Shown here: positions 57,190-64,000 of the stretch, piece by piece | Layout of the letters: every line of letters begins with the position of its first letter | Numbering within the stretch: the first letter of the stretch is position 1 | From: Kondoa malvinella | Lineage: Eukaryota; Basidiomycota; Agaricostilbomycetes; Agaricostilbales; Kondoaceae | NCBI GenBank assembly: GCA_039545315.1 | Contig: BCIM01000002.1 | Span: 27,369-91,368, forward strand | Direction: 5' to 3' | Length of the DNA stretch: 64,000 nucleotides | Position numbers and translations under genes: made by a program | Notes under the pieces: model-generated | Databases searched by the model: none | Seen by the model: the letters and a program-made list of their open reading frames with translations, nothing else | What the model was told of the DNA's origin: nothing

Positions 57190-57690
57190 ACTGCATGCCA
57201 GATGAAAGCAAGCGATCTTTCCGTCCAGTAAAGAACTTCCAGATTGGTCACCTGCACGCAGTCTTACAGCACACGTTACGCTGTTCCGGCCCAATCAATG
57301 CGGGCTCGGCACAGTCTTCTCTGTTAGGCATATATGGTTATGTTATCCTTTGAACGTTGCCTTGTCTGCTTATTGCTTGACCCTTCTTTGGTCCCGCTGA
57401 TGCTTTCCGCTGCAACAGTTTCAGCAGTATTCACCCTCCGTGTAGTGGTGTGCAGCTCCGCAGAGTGCTTCATCCGCTAGGTGGTGTAACATGGAAAACA
57501 GCCGCTGAAGCATTTCGAGCCGTTGTACCAGAATGTCGCTCAATATTGCATTAGACTCATGTCTTGCTCCACGTAACAATGTCTCTTAGCCGCGCACGAC
57601 ACATGCATCGTGACTCAAGGCGTAAGCTTCGACACCCAGACTTGGGGGCTTAGCAGACAGTACCTAGTGAATATTCATACTGCACACAAT
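57190..57690 (+). repeat. Dispersed repeat R, copy 3 (5'-truncated)
   Basis: Starts inside the R family (GCATGCCAGATGAAAGCAAG) and runs through TCTTTGGTCCCGCTG and CGCTGAAGCATTTCGAGCC to GAATATTCATACTGCA, where it ends. It is closer to copy 1 than copy 2 is. Confidence 0.85.
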
Positions 57691-58302
57691 TGCTTTTAGA
57701 TCTACTGACACGCACCTCTGTGCTCGAGCCTTTCTGAAGATGCTCAGACTGCTGATTGAAATTCACAGAACAACGAAGGCCACCACCGGCTTGCGTTCAA
57801 GCGAAGTCGTGAACTTCCGCTTTCGTCAAATGCGCACTTTTGGGTTTAGCCCGAGCTTGTGCGCACCACTGATCTCAGGGCGGAGCTGAAAGCAAATCAA
57901 CACGGTACAGCCACCGCCGCTTTGATAGTTCAAATGAACTGTATGTCTTTTTCAACACAGCAAGTTGAATAGCTGTCACTTGGGCTTGACACACGGTGTG
58001 GGAGCAAGCAGTTCGTGGGTTGTACAGAATAATAATGCTGTAGTAAGCCTTTCTGCTTTCATATATCGGATCTCGCATAATTACTCTGCCCAAAACCACA
58101 TCTTCATAACAGCATATCTTCAGAACAGCAAGAGTTGCAGGAAAATCGAGGAGGACAGCGTAGATGACATTCTTCGCCTTGCGGGGTTGCATCTTGCACT
58201 GCAGGAATACTGTCATCGATATATTCGGGCTGTATGGTGACGGAGTGGATTCCCCAGAAATGTAGGCACTAAATAATCAAGATCAAAAGAGGTAGATGCA
58301 AG
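57691..58302. other. Spacer between repeat copy 3 and the CDF gene
   Basis: About 610 bp without a recognisable gene. A minus-strand open frame near 58216-57875 has no domain. Confidence 0.35.
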
Positions 58303-59650
58303 TCAATCTTGGCCTACAAGTTGAATTTCGGCAAAGATCGCCATAAATTGCTGAACGGAATCAGACTCCAAACTGCGAACATCCGTCAATACACCAGTCC
58401 TCAGTAAAGGAGAACGCTTACAGGACATGAAGCGAAGCAACAGTTTTGCTTTGAGCTGAGAAGAAATTAGCTGGGCTGGAACACAATCGAGAACGCCTCA
58501 CTGAGACTCCAGACATGAAGCTCGTGAACCCTCTTGACCCCCGGGACACGCATGACATCGTTCTCAACACCTTTCAGTTCAATGTTACGCGGAGCACTTT
58601 GGGCCAAGATTCGCCCCGCTTGCAGAGTCAGTGGCAGGGCAGTACCGATGATCATGAAACCAACAAAGAGAGAGGCGATGGGATCAGCGTAGACAAAACC
58701 AGTACTGTAGAAAACCGCGCCAGATATGACTGCAGGAAGATGAGACACATGAAAAGCTTACAAAAGCCAGACGTACTAACGGCAACACTGTTCAAAGCAT
58801 CGCCAAGAACGTGCAGAAGAATACCGAGTATGTTGAGATCAATTGCTTTGCGGTTGTGACCCGATGCAGCCTGTGCAAACAGCGTATGGGCGTGGTGTGT
58901 GTGCTTTGTGACAGTATCTAAACCGTCTCTTGTATCTTCTTCACCAGCTGAAGACTTAGCATGACCGTGATCATGGGCGTGACCTTTTGGAGTCCAACAA
59001 TAAATAAGCCTCCATATAGTGGAGACGCAGGTAGCGCAAACGAACCACCAATGATCGCTAACATCAATATGTTACTACCGACGCCTGCAGCGCCAATGAC
59101 CATAATGAGAATCGGCCCTTCTATACCACTTGGGTTGATAAACCGCTCAATCGACTGGAGTACGACCGAGACGCCGAGAGCGAGAAGAAACACTGAAAGC
59201 TTACAGATCACCACGTGTGCTTGAAGATGGAAAGCACTTGAGCCTACCGCCATTGAAAGCACCTCCGAGCAGTTCGGCCCGTTGCCAGCCAAAAGAAAAT
59301 CCGACAGGCGCTTTCCCGCCTTTGCCTGCCCCTGCTCGAACAGCGATGATAGCAACAATATAGCCAATCAAATCGGAGGTGATGTGGAAAGCATCAGCTA
59401 CAAGAGCTAGCGAATTATTGCGGAAACCAATGGCCAACTCGGCAACCAGGAAAGCGAAAGCTATGACGCAAACTGCATACAAGCGTCGTTCTTTGGTAAG
59501 CCATGCTGGAGCCTTCCTATGTATATGCGATGATCCTGTAGTAGTGGCGATTTCGACCTCTGAGGTGTCAACAGAAAGCACATTTACCGGACTAGCTACT
59601 AGTGAGGACGATGAGAGCCGTTCGGTGCGACCACTACCTGTTTGTGACAT
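58303..59650 (-). CDS. Cation diffusion facilitator, Zrc1/Cot1-like Zn/Cd/Co transporter
   Basis: Vacuolar or ER-type metal/proton antiporter. The start at 59650 gives MSQTGSGRTERLSSSSLVAS. The first helices include FAFLVAELAIGFRNNSLALV and ADAFHITSDLIGYIVAIIAV, with the HxxxD metal site. Next come FSFGWQRAELLGGAFNG, VFLLALGVSVVLQSIERF, a short His cluster (TKHTHHAHTLFA), then ILGILLHVLGDALNSVAVIV with the second HxxxD, and the cytosolic domain VPGVKRVHELHVWSLSEAFS. The final small exons give TVASLHVLLESDSVQQFMAI and end at 58303. Family role: sequestering excess zinc or cadmium. An odd plus-strand remnant of the P1B-ATPase N-terminus begins about 160 bp away in divergent orientation. Confidence 0.87.
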
Positions 59651-59806
59651 TAAGCGAAAGAACACGGTTGGGACGACCGTTGATTAGGTCATGGTCAAGG
59701 CTATGAAGGCACACAAAACGCCACACACACGGGCCAGACGCCGGGATCAGCCTCACCTGATATGACTGCAACGCAACTTTAAAACTACGATATTTCCGTG
59801 TCCGGT

Positions 59807-60310
59807 ATGGTTTGCAGCAAGACTTCCACCACCTGTGGGCAACCCGCTGAAGCGCCTGGGGCTTCATGCAAAAGCAAATGTGCCTCAAACAGCGCTTGTG
59901 ACGAAAAGGCAGCATTGGAAGATGCCGTTGATGCTAACTTGGTGGAAAGCGCATCAGCTAAGCGTCTCGATGATCTCGGTTCGTCATAGCAGAGTCACTG
60001 GAAATTCCTTACCGAATTTCCGGTTGTCTAGACTTCGTATGTTACTCCTGGGCTATGATCTTGGTCGAGCAGCTAACAGCCGAGCCAGAAGCAACACATG
60101 CAACTCGAGTCAGCTGGCATCATCGACTCGTCGAACGGGGACGTGGCTTGCCCTCATACTATAGATTTAAGCGCTAAACTGGCGCGACAGCCCGTTGGCG
60201 ACGATTAAAGATATTGCTCTCTTAAACGCTGTTGTCGACTGTTGCAATTGATTTGCCAGCGAACGATTGTTGCTTTGTTTCCGCGCCTCAAGATGTAACA
60301 AAGCTGGGGT
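59807..60310 (+). pseudogene. Decayed copy of the P1B-ATPase Cys-rich N-terminus
   Basis: An ATG at 59807 opens MVCSKTSTTCGQPAEAPGAS and CKSKCASNSACDEK, clearly related to the start of the ATPase at 34085 (VCSKPSNVC..., CKSKCAPNRAC). The intron donor position after DDLG, the continuation (DFVCYSWAMILVEQL) and a later PANDCCFVSAPQ-like block (60260-60290) also correspond. The frame is broken between these parts and no HMA, CPC or DKTGT segment follows. It is a 5' fragment of a second ATPase copy lying beside the CDF gene. Confidence 0.7.
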
Positions 60311-60504
60311 CTAGTAGCCGAGAGACTGGCTTGAGGCTACTAGGTTCCACTTGTCTACTGCGTCAGCCCGCTGGCGGGCGGACACGGAACAAACCCGGGT
60401 GGTGCCAACCTGCGCGCGCCTTGCCTGCCTTCGCTGTTTGCTTGCCTTCGCTCCGCTACACCTTTTCCTTTCTCTTCGTCACGCTTTCACATAAATCTCA
60501 AGTC

Positions 60505-61675
60505 ATGGCCAATCACGAGACTGCGATTACAGTCTTGAGCACTCCCGGTGCCGTATTTTGGTCTACTTAAGCAAGCTCTCCCCTTTATGCATTTTTTGAA
60601 GCTGTTTGTGCTCATCAAAGACTCTGGCTGGTAGTTAATACCTCAAATCTGGCTCAATCACCGCCGAGACCATACTGAGGGTTTACAGCCTTCCATGGTG
60701 TTACTCTGGGCAGGTGCCGGTGTTCCCTTGGCTAGCCACAACATCCTAAGCAACCAACCCATCGCCCTACAGATTCAAGCGCAAATCTTGACGGGCCTTT
60801 CTTTGGTCACCTGGGGTCAGGTGATGTTCTACGGTCACGTAAGTCATGAACAAGCTTTCTGCTGTAGGCAAGTATCGAGGAAGACATGTGCTGCTGCTGC
60901 AGAAATGGCCTGTCACCAAATGCTTGACCTGGGTGGTAAGCTTGTCAATCGCAGCGGGCCTGATGGAGGCTGCAGTTGTTCTGCCATCCAAAGTAATTCG
61001 AGCCGCCGACCCTCCATCTTTACGCTCATGACTGCGTTCGCAGCTCACGGACATCGCAGAGAACCATCGCATCAAGACCGTTCATGCCATGGCGGTGCTC
61101 TCAGCTCTCGGTCTAGCACTAGGCGTACTCCGACATTACTACGATATATACGAGCATCGGACTGTCCGTGGCATCAGCTGGGTTTTTGTTGGCTTGGATG
61201 CCGCGGGTGATTTAACATCGATCTTGGCCATTGGTGAGCATAGAATTCACGTAAACCTTCCCGACCTAGCCTAATCAAGGCGTGGAGTAGTTTTAGCATC
61301 ACCTCTCGACATCTGGTGTTGGGCGTGGTCTTCAACCTCAGACAATACATCATCAACAGATCGCCGACTCGGATCCAACCAAAAGATGTAGCAGATGATG
61401 GGGCCTCTCAGATATCTTCCGCCTCCATGTCAGTCTTTGGAACGGTGGCTGGTGTAGTCAGAGCTTCCACCATCAGGCAAAAGCTGCGTCTGCGAAACCG
61501 AGATGGAACGGGGCTTGCAACAATGAGGCGGGAGGGTGAATCCTTCCACGATGCGGACGAGGATTGGTACGTGCCATGCCTGTATGTATGTTTACCGTGC
61601 TGACTATTTGTTTTGCAGTATGAACATTCACTAGGGGCGCAATGTAAGCTAAGCCCACAGATATGGTTGTTGTAG
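60505..61675 (+). CDS. PQ-loop repeat membrane protein with a repeat-derived 3' end
   Basis: Lysosomal/vacuolar transporter-like protein of the PQ-loop superfamily. Exons give MANHETAITVLSTPGA, LIPQIWLNHRRDHTEGLQPS and MVLLWAGAGVPLASHNILSN (first PQ region), then LTGLSLVTWGQVMFYGH, KWPVTKCLTWVVSLSIAAGL, YYDIYEHRTVRGISWVFVGL and DAAGDLTSILAI (second PQ region). The tail follows with EGESFHDADEDWY and either a short end at 61634 or YEHSLGAQ... to 61675, depending on the donor chosen. The first junction would skip the usual VFWSVQ-type residues, so exon 1 is uncertain. The tail and UTR are shared with the gene at 29871-30838. Confidence 0.65.
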
Positions 61676-62310
61676 CTTCAGCGTTGGAATGGATTATCAT
61701 GCAGATATCGTACGCGCCTAGCAGATATCGTCATGTGAAGCAAGACCTGAATATATTGCATCTTGAGCCACATTCAAATACACCGCTCGAATTGCTTCGG
61801 CGCCTTACTTCAAGTTTTAGTCACCTAATCGGCGCCGCACTTTGCGGAGCTGGTACCACTGCAAGGACGGCGAATACTGCTCAATGTGAAGCAGCGGGAC
61901 CAAAGAGAGGTCGAGCAATTAGCAAAGGCAAGAATCAAAAGACAATATGACTATGTGTGTCTGACAGAGAAGACTGTGCCAGCTGCCGGCTTGCTTGGAC
62001 CAGAACAGCGTACCATGTGCCGTAAGACTACGTGCAGGTGATCTATCAGGGAGTTCCTTACCGGACGGAAAGAACGCTCGCCTATATCTGGCATGTAGCG
62101 GTCTATCTGTTTATTCTTATCCATACAAGCTTTATAAGCTTGGATAGTGTCAGGGTGGCAACATTCGGAGGAGCATCCGTCTAGAAGAGCATTACAAATT
62201 TGGATCGGATGAAGTATTTACCCGCCCACCTTATCTCCGGATGGTGTAGAACTTGACAGCCGGTCAAGTTACAAAACTTGACACCTCCTTTGCCCCTCGT
62301 GTGCTTTCGA
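61618..62310 (-). repeat. Dispersed repeat R, copy 4 (inverted, near full length)
   Basis: Reverse complement of copy 1 over almost its whole length, ending with the CCTCCTTTGCCCCTCGTG terminus at about 62300. It begins inside the last exon of the PQ-loop gene. Substitutions relative to copy 1 are scattered throughout. Confidence 0.85.
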
Positions 62311-62695
62311 AAACATGTTGACGCTATCCCCTGTGACGTCTTTTCATTCCTTTCGGCCACTCCCACAGCATCAATGTGCTCTACCTCCCAACAAATGCTG
62401 TCATATTTACCCTACAAATAGACTCACGGCTGCTTTGCCCTCTATCGCTGCTGTCATCTGAGAAAACTTTGCTCGTGATCTTCCATTGCCAACGCAGGGC
62501 TCTATAGCTCTTCAGAATGTCTGCTATCGCTGTATTGCTGCGGCCCAAGTCGTATGCCAAGAAATGCTCTTTGCGCCTTTCCTTTTGCCCAATGAATCGA
62601 CAAATTACCCAAACGATTTGGCATATGCGCTCGCTCTCACAAGGTCACGCTTGAACAGTGAAGGCTTCTTTTCATTCCCTTTTTGATCAAGCGAC
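62311..62695. promoter_or_regulatory. Upstream region of the recombinase-like gene
   Basis: About 385 bp between the outer end of repeat copy 4 and the start of the recombinase-like gene. No motif recognised. Confidence 0.35.
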
Positions 62696-64000
62696 ATGTC
62701 TGCTTCTACCAGCGGATTAGTGCAGCCACATCAAGCCAGCAAGCGAAAGACAGTGTTCAGTGGCACTGCCGCACCTAAAGGTCGCTGGGCCAAGGCAACA
62801 GCGAAACGCATTGCCGAAGATCCGCAAGCAGAGCAACGAGCACGAAATCAAGCTGAACAAACAATCACCAACTTTGAGCGAGNGGATGGTTTCTCGAAGC
62901 GCAAATTCCATAACCTCATCAAAGAGAAATGGGCGGTGCACGTAGAAGCCTACATCACACTGGAACAGGCCGCTGGACGATTTGAAGTCTCTATGGATTC
63001 GGAGCAATACATGTGGTTCAAGTCGACCATATTGCTTCTGGGTCCTACTTTCGCCGACTTCGTAGTGACTGCCCTCTTTTCGTAGCCGAATCCCTATCTT
63101 ATGCTTATACGATAGGCACGTCATACCGTCGGTGTCGCTTCTGATGGCAAAATTCGCTCGTTAACACTCACCGCCTCAATCGAAGCCTTCGCAGCCTTAT
63201 GTACCAAGTATGCTCAACTTCCAGATGGCTCCTCAATTCGATCAGCAATCCTTTCCGAAAAGATCAGCGATTCGAACGCTCGCCGTAGTGATGGGGCTTT
63301 CACTGGTGACCGAACTTTCTTTGATTTGCTGGCCGATTCTGTCACGGCTAGTGAGCTATCAACATCTTCTCATTCTTCGATGCTGATGCTCTGGGCAGCC
63401 ATCATTCAACACACTCTTCACCGCGCACCCTCCGAGAAGCTCTTCTACGGACTGAACGAGATCAAGCTCTTTACAGACTATCATCTACAAGTTGCTATCG
63501 CGAATCCGTCTACGCGTGCTTGCGGTCTTCAGTCTATCATGGTAGTACTTATGGCCTATATGACCGGTCTACGTGCGGGTGCAATGGGGTACAGTAATGT
63601 TGAGTACAAGGAAGCCGGCAAGGTATCCCAAGCTTTCGCTCAGCACTAAGAGTATGCTGAGACGTGTCTGTTCTCTCTCCAGTTTATGAAGATCAAACAC
63701 CTTTCTCTCTTTCGACCCAAGCAAGGAGCCCTGTCGCTCAAGATCTGCGCCGAAAACTTGAAAGTAAGCTGACATCTGGTTATTGGTCCACTGAATGCTG
63801 ATTGCGTTTGTGCTAAAGTGCTACAATGGCATCAACGACGTGTACAAGGCCCTCACTTTCACCCTTCTGCCGGTCGCATTCGCTCAAAATGTTATTTTCG
63901 ACATATCTCTTATCGTTGGCTTGGTGCTCATGTCGCGCGGCTATTTGAAAGGCATCAGCGTGCGTTGTTTGCACACTACTTGACCAAACTTTCATGATCT
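62696..64000 (+). CDS. Tyrosine-recombinase-like protein, 5' part (truncated by the window edge)
   Basis: The start at 62696 gives MSASTSGLVQPHQASKRK. The next exon is reached through an intron that starts at GTAGTGACTG and ends ACGATAG before 63115. It holds a helical N-terminal domain (TVGVASDGKIRSLTLTASIE, AALCTKYAQLPDGSSIRSAI). Further on, LQSIMVVLMAYMTGLRAGAM carries the A/Y-x-TG-x-R pattern of the first catalytic Arg of tyrosine recombinases. FMKIKHLSLFRP, GALSLKICAENLK and VIFDISLIVGLVLMSRGYLK follow, as in fungal DUF3435/Crypton-like recombinases. The second Arg, His and Tyr would lie beyond 64000. One undetermined base at 62883. The assignment is from pattern memory and needs the rest of the gene. 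Confidence 0.55.

Noticed and set aside
1..64000. CRISPR array, bacterial operon or organelle genome
   Set aside because: Spliceosomal introns throughout, eukaryotic ER/peroxisome genes and no spaced short repeats.

Overview
The window is nuclear DNA from a filamentous or dimorphic fungus, most likely a basidiomycete. Genes sit close together on both strands and are cut by many short GT-AG introns, mostly 44-60 nt. The gene set is typical of Dikarya: an Mtd1-type folate dehydrogenase, Pex14, frequenin, GWT1, Csl4, a Dal5-family permease, an ABCC transporter, a CipC-like protein and MAPEG. The transposase remnant looks like those common in Basidiomycota. I cannot name the species. Two undetermined bases (35041 and 62883) show that this is an assembly.

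Layout. Positions 1-27.5 kb are ordinary euchromatin. In order they hold an ER-type Hsp90 ending in HDEL, a J-domain/ankyrin/UBA/RGG fusion, a small acidic membrane protein, two tandem PPxY membrane adaptors, PEX14, MTD1, NCS1, a tail-anchored thioredoxin sharing a 65-bp divergent promoter with an F-box-like gene, a Dal5-type permease, and an ABCC transporter with an in-frame stop in its first ATPase domain.

From 27.5 to 42.6 kb the DNA is accessory and repeat-rich. It contains a perfect GC-rich inverted repeat, the first of several copies of a dispersed ~0.7-kb repeat (called R here), an unknown gene, and a large unknown gene 'X'. The 3' end of X is repeated in inverted orientation about 8.4 kb away. 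Between the two inverted copies lie an intact P1B heavy-metal ATPase and a transposase whose N- and C-terminal halves point in opposite directions.

From 42.6 to 57.1 kb there are mostly host genes: CipC-like, MAPEG, DUF1772-like, an Arl2-like GTPase, an NRAMP metal transporter, GWT1, two unknown genes and Csl4. One R copy is inserted among them.

From 57.2 to 64.0 kb the DNA is accessory again. It has an R copy that truncates a small gene remnant, a Zrc1/Cot1-type CDF transporter, a decayed copy of the Cys-rich N-terminus of the P1B-ATPase, a PQ-loop membrane protein whose 3' end runs into an inverted R copy, and the first half of a tyrosine-recombinase-like gene cut by the window edge.

How it fits together. 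Three metal-transport families (P1B-ATPase, CDF, NRAMP) occur within about 25 kb. The first two lie directly among repeats, transposase pieces and a recombinase-like gene, and a decayed ATPase fragment sits next to the CDF gene. My main inference is that the right half contains pieces of a mobile or formerly mobile heavy-metal-resistance region. Exon boundaries were deduced by eye from splice consensus and family conservation and should be treated as models.
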